Shown here: piece after piece, positions 15,709-23,466 of the stretch
Numbering within the stretch: position 1 is the stretch's first letter
Layout of the letters: each line of letters begins with the position of its first letter
Assembly: GCA_024644085.1 (NCBI GenBank)
Contig: JAHELS010000019.1
Location: forward strand, 1-52,610
Source: Rhodopirellula sp.
GTDB lineage: Bacteria; Planctomycetota; Planctomycetia; Pirellulales; Pirellulaceae
DNA length: 52,610 nucleotides
Direction of reading: 5' to 3'
The notes under the pieces: generated by a model
What the model was told of the DNA's origin: nothing
Databases searched by the model: none
Seen by the model: the letters and a program-made list of their open reading frames with translations, nothing else
Translations under genes and position numbers: made by a program

Positions 15709-17879
15709 TCCCGGAGACGTCGACGATCGCTCTGAGGGCAGATTTGATTCAGCGCCAGGTTTGGATGGGAACCGATCCAATGTGGGTCGTGAAAGATCCA
15801 TTGTCGCGCGCGATGTTTTACTTCAACGAGCAAGAACATTCGATTCTGAGTCTGGCCGACGGAAAGACGACTTTCAAACAGATCGCCGCGCGTGTGTTGC
15901 AACGCATGACGCCTGAGCTCGTTTCTCAAGAGTCGTTGGCGAGGTTTTTCACCGAGGCACAGCACCAGGGTCTGGTTTCGATTGGCGGCTCCGATATGAC
16001 ACAGCGGTTGCCAAATTCGGACCTGCGTCACCGATGGTGGCGAAATCCGTTGGCGTTGCGCGTTCCTGGAATCAATCCTGATCGTCTGCTGGATCGATGC
16101 CTGCCCATTGCGAAGTTTCTTTTCTCCAGGAACGCGGCACTGGTGATCATCGCACTGATCATCACGGCCATCGTGATTGTCGTGCAGCAGTTCGAGACGC
16201 TCGCGGGGCACTTGTCGGTCGCGACGGCGCGCTTTGCAAGCGGACAGGGACTCGTGGCGCTGTTGGCGGTGGTTTCCGCAACAAAGATCATTCATGAATT
16301 CGCGCACGCTTTGGCCTGCAAGCGTTTTGGCGGCGAGTGCCGCGAACTCGGTGTGATGTTCTTGGTTGGTGTGCCCTGCCTCTACTGTGATGTTTCCGAC
16401 GCGTGGCTGCTCGATCGGCGTTGGAAGCGGATGTTTGTTTCCGCAGCCGGCATGCTCGCCGAATTGTCATTGGCCGCGGTGGCGACACTGATCTGGGTCT
16501 TCACCGCCGACGGCGCGATCAGGGACCTTTGCGTGACCGTGATGGTTGTCTGTTCAATCACGACGTTCGTCTTCAATGGGAACCCGCTGTTGCGGTATGA
16601 CGGCTACTACATCCTTTCGGACCTGGTTGGAATTCCGAATCTTGCCAGCCGATCGGGCCGGGTGATTCGCGTATGGATGCGACGAGTGTTGTGGGGTGAG
16701 ACGTCGTCCATTGCATCGATCGACAACCGAAAGCCCTTTCTGGTCGGTTACGGAATCGCCAGCGGTGTTTACCGAACGGCAATCTATTGTTTCATTCTGT
16801 ACATGCTCTATCGATTTGCGGACAACCACGGGTTTGGCATTCCAGCGGGCACGGCTGCGTTGACAGCGGGTCTTTGGTTCAGTGTTCGCCTGGTACGCCC
16901 CGTTTTGCAGCCGCCGCGAGCTCACGCAGAGTCTCTCGCTGCGCAGCGCTCGCAGGTTTCAAGTTGGCGGGCGGCGTTCATACTCGGCGGCGCAACAGCA
17001 TCACTCTTGTTCATTGGGATGATTCCGTTACCGCACCGAGTGGTAGCACCGATGTCGGTGCAACCACTCGATGCCGCGGAAGTGTTCGTGACCGATGCCG
17101 GCGCGATCGTCGCGTCGGTTGCTGAGGGGAGACTCGTTCACGCTGGTGACGTCATCGCTGAATTACGCGATCCAGAAATGGAGCGGGAACTGGAATCGAT
17201 CCGCGCCCGCTGCGCCCGGCTGTCGGTGGAGCTTGACGGACTTCGCTCACGTCGGGGCACCAGCCGCGCCGACGCAACGAGAATCCCGGTGGTCGAAAGT
17301 GCGTTGAAGGAGGCCATCAAGCAGCGGCAACTGCAACAGGACGTTGCCCAGCGATTGAAATTGACATCTCCGAAAGACGGTCGCGTCTTTGCTGCGCCGA
17401 CCACGGCGTCACCCCAAACGATGAATCGAGACGACGACCGACATCCGCGGTTTTGGACCGGCACTCCAATGCAGCCAATCAACCGCGGGGCCTGGCTCGA
17501 TGAGGGTACGGTGGTCTGTGTGGTGGGAGATCCCTCCCAACGCGAAGCGGTCGTACTGGTCCCGCAGGATCAGATCGAATGGATTCGGACAAGACAGCGA
17601 GCGACGCTTCTATTGGCGGACCGAAAACGCGGTTCGGTCACCGGCGAGGTAATCGAGATCTCGGCGACGCCGATTCGAGAGTTTTCAGAGCCAGGGGATC
17701 GAGTTGCCGGGGTCGATGACCCAATCGCTTTGGCGGCGCCGCGTTACCAGGTCCGGATTCTTCTCGACGAGACTCCCCATGGCCTGCCGGCTCGCATGAC
17801 CGGGCTGGCAAGGATTTCGGTTGATCATTCGTCGTTTTTGGCGAGGATCGGCCGGTTCCTCAGGCAATCGTTCGGGTAA
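15705..17879 (+). CDS. M50 (site-2-protease-like) membrane protein fused to an HlyD-like domain
   Basis: The 724-residue protein has three parts. Residues ~15-110 resemble PqqD-like small domains (FNEQEHSILSLADGKTTFKQ). A multi-pass membrane core follows with the M50 zinc motif HEFAH (197-201) and the distal NPLLRYDGYY motif whose Asp299 is the expected third ligand. After about residue 440 the protein resembles a membrane-fusion adaptor (EVFVTDAGAIVASVAEGRLV, then LKLTSPKDGRVFAAP and a barrel). All protease ligands are kept, so it may cleave a membrane or leader peptide, or act as a non-proteolytic channel or scaffold. It overlaps the upstream HlyD gene by 4 bases and is 30 bases before a glycosyltransferase gene. 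I infer that it takes the place of the inner-membrane pump in a TolC-linked complex. Confidence 0.85.
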   Translation: MIPETSTIALRADLIQRQVWMGTDPMWVVKDPLSRAMFYFNEQEHSILSLADGKTTFKQIAARVLQRMTPELVSQESLARFFTEAQHQGLVSIGGSDMTQRLPNSDLRHRWWRNPLALRVPGINPDRLLDRCLPIAKFLFSRNAALVIIALIITAIVIVVQQFETLAGHLSVATARFASGQGLVALLAVVSATKIIHEFAHALACKRFGGECRELGVMFLVGVPCLYCDVSDAWLLDRRWKRMFVSAAGMLAELSLAAVATLIWVFTADGAIRDLCVTVMVVCSITTFVFNGNPLLRYDGYYILSDLVGIPNLASRSGRVIRVWMRRVLWGETSSIASIDNRKPFLVGYGIASGVYRTAIYCFILYMLYRFADNHGFGIPAGTAALTAGLWFSVRLVRPVLQPPRAHAESLAAQRSQVSSWRAAFILGGATASLLFIGMIPLPHRVVAPMSVQPLDAAEVFVTDAGAIVASVAEGRLVHAGDVIAELRDPEMERELESIRARCARLSVELDGLRSRRGTSRADATRIPVVESALKEAIKQRQLQQDVAQRLKLTSPKDGRVFAAPTTASPQTMNRDDDRHPRFWTGTPMQPINRGAWLDEGTVVCVVGDPSQREAVVLVPQDQIEWIRTRQRATLLLADRKRGSVTGEVIEISATPIREFSEPGDRVAGVDDPIALAAPRYQVRILLDETPHGLPARMTGLARISVDHSSFLARIGRFLRQSFG

Positions 17880-17909
17880 GATGCCGCATCTCGTAATCAG
17901 ATTGTCTCG

Positions 17910-19511
17910 GTGAATATTGTTATCCTTCATTGCCACTTCGAGCGCGGTGGCGTTACGCAGGTGGTCGAAAACCACGTGCGAGCGCTGCGTGAGAGCGATT
18001 CAATTGGCCGAATCGTGCTGGTCGGAGGCAATCGCTTTGGCGGCCTTTCCGACAAGACACGAGAGTCGGTCGAGCAGGTTTCGATACCCTCGTTCGACTA
18101 CGACGACCTGGCTCACGAGAATCCGGCTCGCGAGAATCTGGCCCACGACGACGCAGCCCAAGGCGACGATCGCGATGCGATTGGCCGGCGGGCCGAGGGC
18201 ATGGTCCGATCATTGACGCAGGAGTTCTCTCGCCTTTCGATCTCAAGTGACGATTCGATACTTCACTGGCACAATCACAGCCTGGGAAAGAACACGGCGG
18301 TACCCGATGTCATTGGGCGACTTGCCGAGGCCGGTTGGCGATTGTTGCTTCAAATCCATGATTTCGCTGAGGACAATCGTCCCGAAAACTATCGTCGATT
18401 GATCGATGCCTCGGGCGCAAAAAGAAAACCTCATCTCGACGCCTATCTCTATCCGGTCGCAGCGCAAATTCACTACGCAACGCTGACGCGCGGTGACGCC
18501 GCGACGCTGGTGGATGTGGGAGTGCCGGGGCATCAGACGCATTGCCTTCCCAATAGCGTCGTGGCCCCGTCCGGCGAGCCGCCACCTCGGCACGAGGCGT
18601 TGGAAAGAGTTCGGCGAGAGTTGAAATTACCGCCCGATGCGCAGTGGTGCCTCTACCCGGTGCGAGGGATTCGCCGCAAAAACGTGGGCGAATTCCTGCT
18701 GCTTTCCCGTTGGACACGCCCGAATCACTTCGCCGGATTGACTCTCTGTCCCGCGACACCGGTTGAGCGGAGATCATACCTGCGATGGAAAGAGATAGCT
18801 TCGGTCGTCGCGCCGCGTGCAGTATTCGACGCGGGACAACATCCGCATGTTTCCTTTCTCGACAACATGTCGGCGGCCGAATTCGTCGCTTCGAGCAGTG
18901 TTGCCGAGGGATTTGGTATGGCCTACCTCGAACCCTGGTTGGTGCACCGTGAAGTGATTGCCCGGCGTCTGCCGACCGTGACCGATGACTTCGAGGCAAG
19001 CGGTGTCGATTTGCCAAAGCTGTACGATGCGATCTTCATTCCCGGTGATCGAGTGTGGGTTTCGGAGTGCATGAATGAATCGGCTGTGGCAATGGAGCAA
19101 GCCTGGTCGAAGATTCCGGAATCGTTTCAACCGCAGTTTCGCGCTCGAGCAACCGAAAATGAGGGGCAGATCGACTTTGCCGAGTTAATTCCGGCGCGAC
19201 AGGCTGAAGTCCTGCGGCGCGTCGCATCGGATGCTGGATTCGAATCGGAAATCAAAGCTTGTGCAACCAAACTCGTGGATGACTTGACGCGAACGGCTGA
19301 CGAGGGTCTGCTTCGCCGCAATGCTGAAATTGTTCGGTGCAAGTATTCTCCCGAAAAGACCGCCGAGCACTTGAAGTCGATTTACGAATCGTTGTCACAG
19401 GCGCCGATCGACTCGGAAGTTTTCGCGCCGCAGGGTGCAATGCGGGCGGTCGACCGTATCAACCGCTCCCGACCGTTCTATCCATGCCGCACGGAGGTGC
19501 TTGATGAATGA
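17910..19511 (+). CDS. GT-B (GT4-like) glycosyltransferase
   Basis: The 533-residue protein starts at GTG 17910, directly at the GT-B N-terminal strand and Gly-rich loop (MNIVILHCHFERGGVTQVV). The C-terminal Rossmann half has the phosphate-binding Arg/Lys segment (RGIRRKNVGEFLLLSRW) and the EGFGMAYLE motif (E333 to E341), the E-x7-E signature of retaining GT4-type enzymes. A polar insertion with short repeats (LAHENPARENLAHDD) lies near residue 70. It transfers a sugar from a nucleotide donor; donor and acceptor are unknown. It lies 30 bases after the M50-HlyD gene and overlaps the start of the HAD gene, so it appears to be in the same transcript. It could act with the second GT and the phosphorylase in glycoside synthesis. 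Confidence 0.75.
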   Translation: MNIVILHCHFERGGVTQVVENHVRALRESDSIGRIVLVGGNRFGGLSDKTRESVEQVSIPSFDYDDLAHENPARENLAHDDAAQGDDRDAIGRRAEGMVRSLTQEFSRLSISSDDSILHWHNHSLGKNTAVPDVIGRLAEAGWRLLLQIHDFAEDNRPENYRRLIDASGAKRKPHLDAYLYPVAAQIHYATLTRGDAATLVDVGVPGHQTHCLPNSVVAPSGEPPPRHEALERVRRELKLPPDAQWCLYPVRGIRRKNVGEFLLLSRWTRPNHFAGLTLCPATPVERRSYLRWKEIASVVAPRAVFDAGQHPHVSFLDNMSAAEFVASSSVAEGFGMAYLEPWLVHREVIARRLPTVTDDFEASGVDLPKLYDAIFIPGDRVWVSECMNESAVAMEQAWSKIPESFQPQFRARATENEGQIDFAELIPARQAEVLRRVASDAGFESEIKACATKLVDDLTRTADEGLLRRNAEIVRCKYSPEKTAEHLKSIYESLSQAPIDSEVFAPQGAMRAVDRINRSRPFYPCRTEVLDE

Positions 19512-20391
19512 TCCGGATGAGTGGGCGGCTGCTGTCTTGCAGCACCGTCACGTCATGTCGCCTATCGCAACCGATGTCGTGCCGCAACTCAATCCGCTGG
19601 TCGATGTCCAAGCCGTGGTCTTCGACGTCTATGGGACGCTCGTGATCAGCGGAAGTGGCGACGTCGGTTCGGCCGATAAGGCGGACCGGGGATCTCACAT
19701 CGAAGATGCGCTCGGCGCGGTTGGTCTGCATGAGTTCGATGCAGCGCGCCCTTCGATCGAAATGCTTCACGCTGAGATCGGTCGGTTGAACGACGCCCGA
19801 CGCAGCGATCATTGCCCGAAACCGGAAGTCGACATTGTCGAGGCGTGGAGGTTCGTGCTGGAGCGATGCGGGATCGACACGCATGGTCGGACCGAACAGA
19901 CGGTTCGATTAGCCGCTCAATACGAGGCCCGCGCGAATCCGACGTGGCCGATGCCCGGATCGGTGGAACTGCTCAACGCGGTAAACGCTTTGGGCATTCC
20001 GATGGGAATTGTCAGCAACGCCCAGACTTTCACGCCGCCACTTGTGCAGGACTTGTTGGCGGGGCAATCAATTGTCGAGGGAGGCTTCGACCTGAATCTT
20101 TGTGTTTTTTCGAATCGATTTCGCCAGGCCAAGCCGGGACCGCGACTATTCGACGCTCTTCGTGTTGGGCTTTCAACGCGCGGAATCGCCCCCCATCACG
20201 CCGTTTATGTCGGTAATGACATGCTCAACGATGTTTGGGCCGCCTCCCAGGCCGGGCTTCAGACGGCTTGGTTCGCCGGGGACCTGCGGAGTTGCCGACC
20301 GCGCCAGGACGATCCTCGATGTCGGTCGTTGCGTCCCGACGTTGTTCTGACGAATCTGGGGCAGTTGCTAGAGTGCCTCGCTATCCAGTAA
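19504..20391 (+). CDS. HAD-superfamily protein with a DxY (dehalogenase-like) motif
   Basis: This encodes 295 residues from ATG at 19504, which overlaps the end of the glycosyltransferase gene. Motif I is FDVYGTL: the nucleophile Asp41 is present, but the second Asp of phosphatases is Tyr43, as in L-2-haloacid dehalogenases (DxYGT). Motif II (IVSNAQ), the motif III Lys (AKPGPRLF) and motif IV (VGNDMLNDV) are all recognisable, with a helical cap in between. The first 30-40 residues are an extra N-terminal segment. Because it sits in a sugar cassette, a sugar-phosphatase role would be natural, yet the DxY change argues against simple phosphatase chemistry. Dehalogenase, hydrolase or non-canonical phosphatase activity are all possible. 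Confidence 0.75.
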   Translation: MNDPDEWAAAVLQHRHVMSPIATDVVPQLNPLVDVQAVVFDVYGTLVISGSGDVGSADKADRGSHIEDALGAVGLHEFDAARPSIEMLHAEIGRLNDARRSDHCPKPEVDIVEAWRFVLERCGIDTHGRTEQTVRLAAQYEARANPTWPMPGSVELLNAVNALGIPMGIVSNAQTFTPPLVQDLLAGQSIVEGGFDLNLCVFSNRFRQAKPGPRLFDALRVGLSTRGIAPHHAVYVGNDMLNDVWAASQAGLQTAWFAGDLRSCRPRQDDPRCRSLRPDVVLTNLGQLLECLAIQ

Positions 20392-20460
20392 AAGCCTCTC
20401 ACATCAAGCGTGCCACGCGCACCCGTTATCGTCGAAGAACCAAAGGTTAAGCCAGCTCCC

Positions 20461-21726
20461 ATGGGCGTTCAGATTGGATTTGTCGGAACTCGATTCGCCG
20501 GAACCGACGGCGTGTCGCTCGAAAGTGCGAAGTGGGCGCAGGTGTTGTGGGACCATCGACACGTCAGCCATTGGTATTCAGGAATGAGCGACCGCGACGA
20601 AGAAACGTCGATGGTCGTGCCACACGCCTACTTCGGGCACCCCGATATCGAATGGATCAACCGCCGCGCTTTCGGCACAAGGACACGTACCCCGGACGTC
20701 ACCCAGCGGATCTATGCGCTTGCGGATTACTTGAAAAAGACGTTGTACGAGTTTACTCACCGGTTCAATCTCGACTTGTTGATTGTCCAGAACGCACTCT
20801 GCATTCCGATGAACATTCCGTTGGGTGTCGCGCTGACACACTTCATCGCCGAAACCGGGTTTCCGACGATCGCCCACCATCATGATTTTTACTGGGAGCG
20901 AGATCGATTCAGTGTATCGGCCGTGACCGATTTGTTATGGATGGCGTTTCCTCCCGCATTGCCGCAGATTCAGAACGTCACAATCAATTCGTTCGCTCAG
21001 GAAGATCTTGCGCACCGCCGCGGCGTCTCGTCGATTTTGGTGCCCAACGTTCTGGATTTCGAGAACGAACCGGAGGAAGCAGACGACTATGCGGATGACT
21101 TCCGCGAGGACATCGGAATCGCCGACGACGAAATTCTGTTTCTTCAACCAACTCGCGTCGTCCCCCGCAAGGGAATCGAGCACGCGATCTCGCTTGTTTC
21201 GGCACTCAGAGACAAAAGATGTAAGCTGGTCATTTCTCACGCCAGTGGTGACGAGGGTGACGAATACCTGCACGCGCTGCAGGAGCACGCTGAATCGCAT
21301 GGCGTTCAACTTGTGCTGTGCGACAAGCAGGTCGGAGACAAGCGGGGTTTGACCGAGGACGGCGAAAAGATTTACACGCTCGCCGATGCGTATTCGCAAG
21401 CGGACTTCATTACCTATCCGAGCATCTACGAGGGGTTTGGCAACGCGCTGTTGGAAGCCTTCTATTATCGCAAGCCGGTCTTGGTCAATCGCTACTCGAT
21501 CTTCGTCGCCGATATCGAACCCAAGGGTGCGAAAGTGATCGCAATGGACGGGTACCTGACGCGTGACGTCGTAAGTAAAGTCCAGCGAATCATCAACGAC
21601 AAGGAATACCGCGACGAGATGGTCGACTTTAACTACGAAATCGGTAAAGCTTTCTTCAGCTACAGCGTGCTGCGCCGGAAACTCCGCGCATTGGTCACCA
21701 ACTTCACCGGCCAGGAAAACCTGTAG
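20461..21726 (+). CDS. GT4 glycosyltransferase, resembling mannosylglucosylglycerate synthase
   Basis: This encodes 421 residues from ATG at 20461. A GTG at 20410 in the same frame would add 17 residues before the first core strand. The N-terminus ([20 protein letters not shown]) is a distinctive signature that I associate with mannosylglucosylglycerate-synthase-type enzymes; this is from memory and needs a search. GT-B features follow: the phosphate-binding segment [12 protein letters not shown] and the E-x7-E motif EGFGNALLE (E324 to E332). The product would be cytosolic. It lies 69 bases after the HAD gene and 33 bases before the GH13 phosphorylase gene. Together they could make and recycle a glycosylglycerate osmolyte, a solute type reported in Rhodopirellula. 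Any retaining GT4 activity is well supported; the substrate is less so. Confidence 0.75.
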   Translation: MGVQIGFVGTRFAGTDGVSLESAKWAQVLWDHRHVSHWYSGMSDRDEETSMVVPHAYFGHPDIEWINRRAFGTRTRTPDVTQRIYALADYLKKTLYEFTHRFNLDLLIVQNALCIPMNIPLGVALTHFIAETGFPTIAHHHDFYWERDRFSVSAVTDLLWMAFPPALPQIQNVTINSFAQEDLAHRRGVSSILVPNVLDFENEPEEADDYADDFREDIGIADDEILFLQPTRVVPRKGIEHAISLVSALRDKRCKLVISHASGDEGDEYLHALQEHAESHGVQLVLCDKQVGDKRGLTEDGEKIYTLADAYSQADFITYPSIYEGFGNALLEAFYYRKPVLVNRYSIFVADIEPKGAKVIAMDGYLTRDVVSKVQRIINDKEYRDEMVDFNYEIGKAFFSYSVLRRKLRALVTNFTGQENL

Positions 21727-21759
21727 GGGCCGGCCTCGGATACCACCGCAAATCTCCGA

Positions 21760-23463
21760 ATGACGAATCTCGATTCCACCACCGCCGGGCTCATTCAGGA
21801 AATCTACGGGCGCGTGCCTGAAGTGCTCGCCGATGGCATCGCGGCCCTTGAAGACCATCGCATAGATCGCGGTGAGGCGGATTCACTTTGGTCCCAGCAG
21901 GACGTGGTGCTGATCACGTACGCCGACCAGATTCGCGCTCCGGATCGCTCGCCGCTGCAAGCCCACCGTGAATTCCTGCTCGACCATCGGCTTGATCAAT
22001 TGATCCGATGCGTTCATTTGCTGCCGTTCTGTCCTTACACCAGCGACGATGGTTTTTCGGTGGTTGATTACCTGGCCGTCGATCCGGAAGCGGGCACATG
22101 GGACGACATCGCCGAACTCGGCAACTCATTCGACCTGATGTTCGATCTGGTGCTGAACCATGCCTCGCAGAAACACAAGTGGTTTCAGCGATACCTGAGC
22201 GGCGATCCCGATTACGCCGATTTCTTCATCGACCAGGATCCGTCCTCGGATCTCTCGCAAGTCGTCCGTCCGCGTAGCCTGCCCTTGTTGACGGAATTTG
22301 AATCCCCCGAGGGCGTCAAGCATGTCTGGACGACGTTCAGCGCCGATCAGGTTGACTTGAATTACGGGAACCCGCGCGTGATGTTGGCGATGCTCGAGAC
22401 GTTGGTTGAGTACGCACGCCGCGGTGCCCGAATCATTCGGCTCGATGCAATCGCGTTTTTGTGGAAAGAAGTCGGCACGAACTGCATTCATCTTCCCCAA
22501 ACACATGCCGCGGTACGTTTGATGCGACGAGTGCTCGATCGCGTTGCCCCGGGAACGCTTGTGTTGACTGAAACGAATGTGCCGCATGCCGAGAACATCA
22601 GTTATTTCGGCAACGGTGATGATGAAGCCCACATGGTTTACCAATTCAGCCTGCCGCCGCTGTTGCTCGATGCCATTCACCATGGCGAGACGTCCATTTT
22701 GAGTAAGTGGCTCGAGACACTGCGGCCTCCGACGAAGCAAACGACGTTTTTCAACTTCACGGCTTCTCACGATGGCATCGGCGTGCGGCCACTCGAGGGA
22801 ATCGTTCCCACCGAGCGGATTGAAAAGCTCGCGGAGGTCGTTCGTTCGCATGGCGGGCGGGTCAGCACGCGTCGTAAGCCTGACGGCAGCGACAGTCCGT
22901 ATGAGTTGAACATCACGTACCTCGAGGCGGTCGCGGATGCCACGGCGGTTTCTCCCGCCGAACATGCCAGGCGATTCCTGGCGACCCAGGCGATCATGCT
23001 TTCGATGCAGGGAGTTCCCGCGGTTTATTTCCATAGCCTCGTGGGTTCGCCCAACGATCAGGCCGGAGTTGAAAGCTCAGGGCAAAACCGACGCATCAAT
23101 CGGCACAAGTACGACCGGTCGGAATTGGAAGAGGCACTGTCACGACCCCACTCGTTGCAGCGGCGCGTTTTCGATGGATACCAAAGGCTGTTGGAAGTCC
23201 GCCGCGCCCAGGCGGCCTTTCATCCCAGTGCGACCCAGACGGTGATGCATCTGCAATGCGATGGTTTGCTCGGTTTCCTCCGGGCGGCTGAGTCGGGCCA
23301 GCGACTCGCCGTGATCGCAAATCTTTCGAACGATCCGAAGTGGGTTGACTCATCCCAGGTGGACGAAGAACTGCGTTACGACGAACTTGCCCTCGAGCGG
23401 TTATGGAAAGATGATCCGATTCCGATGCGGCCGTTCCAGGTACGCTGGTTGACCGACCAATGA
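21760..23463 (+). CDS. GH13_18-type glycoside phosphorylase (sucrose / glucosylglycerate phosphorylase-like)
   Basis: The 567-residue protein has the sucrose-phosphorylase fold. The three catalytic acids are in place: nucleophile Asp229 (IIRLDAIAFLWKE), acid/base Glu271 (LVLTETNVPH) and Asp338 (TASHDGIGVRP). The HLLPFCPYTSDDGFSVVDY and DLVLNHAS blocks are also typical. Enzymes of this subfamily cleave alpha-glucosides with phosphate, releasing glucose-1-phosphate. The block GTNCIHLPQTHAAV and the presence of a GT4 of possible glycosylglycerate type favour a glucosylglycerate-type substrate, but sucrose cannot be excluded. It is the last gene of the long plus-strand run and ends 3 bases from a convergent gene. 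There is no signal peptide, so it acts in the cytoplasm. Confidence 0.85.
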   Translation: MTNLDSTTAGLIQEIYGRVPEVLADGIAALEDHRIDRGEADSLWSQQDVVLITYADQIRAPDRSPLQAHREFLLDHRLDQLIRCVHLLPFCPYTSDDGFSVVDYLAVDPEAGTWDDIAELGNSFDLMFDLVLNHASQKHKWFQRYLSGDPDYADFFIDQDPSSDLSQVVRPRSLPLLTEFESPEGVKHVWTTFSADQVDLNYGNPRVMLAMLETLVEYARRGARIIRLDAIAFLWKEVGTNCIHLPQTHAAVRLMRRVLDRVAPGTLVLTETNVPHAENISYFGNGDDEAHMVYQFSLPPLLLDAIHHGETSILSKWLETLRPPTKQTTFFNFTASHDGIGVRPLEGIVPTERIEKLAEVVRSHGGRVSTRRKPDGSDSPYELNITYLEAVADATAVSPAEHARRFLATQAIMLSMQGVPAVYFHSLVGSPNDQAGVESSGQNRRINRHKYDRSELEEALSRPHSLQRRVFDGYQRLLEVRRAQAAFHPSATQTVMHLQCDGLLGFLRAAESGQRLAVIANLSNDPKWVDSSQVDEELRYDELALERLWKDDPIPMRPFQVRWLTDQ

Positions 23464-23466
23464 CGG

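Noticed and set aside
20935-21858. Minus-strand ORF of 307 codons opposite the GT4 gene
   Set aside because: The plus strand contains the GT4 motifs and correct length; no motif in the antisense product.
22126-23034. Minus-strand ORF of 302 codons opposite the GH13 gene
   Set aside because: All three GH13 catalytic acids are on the plus strand; shadow ORF.
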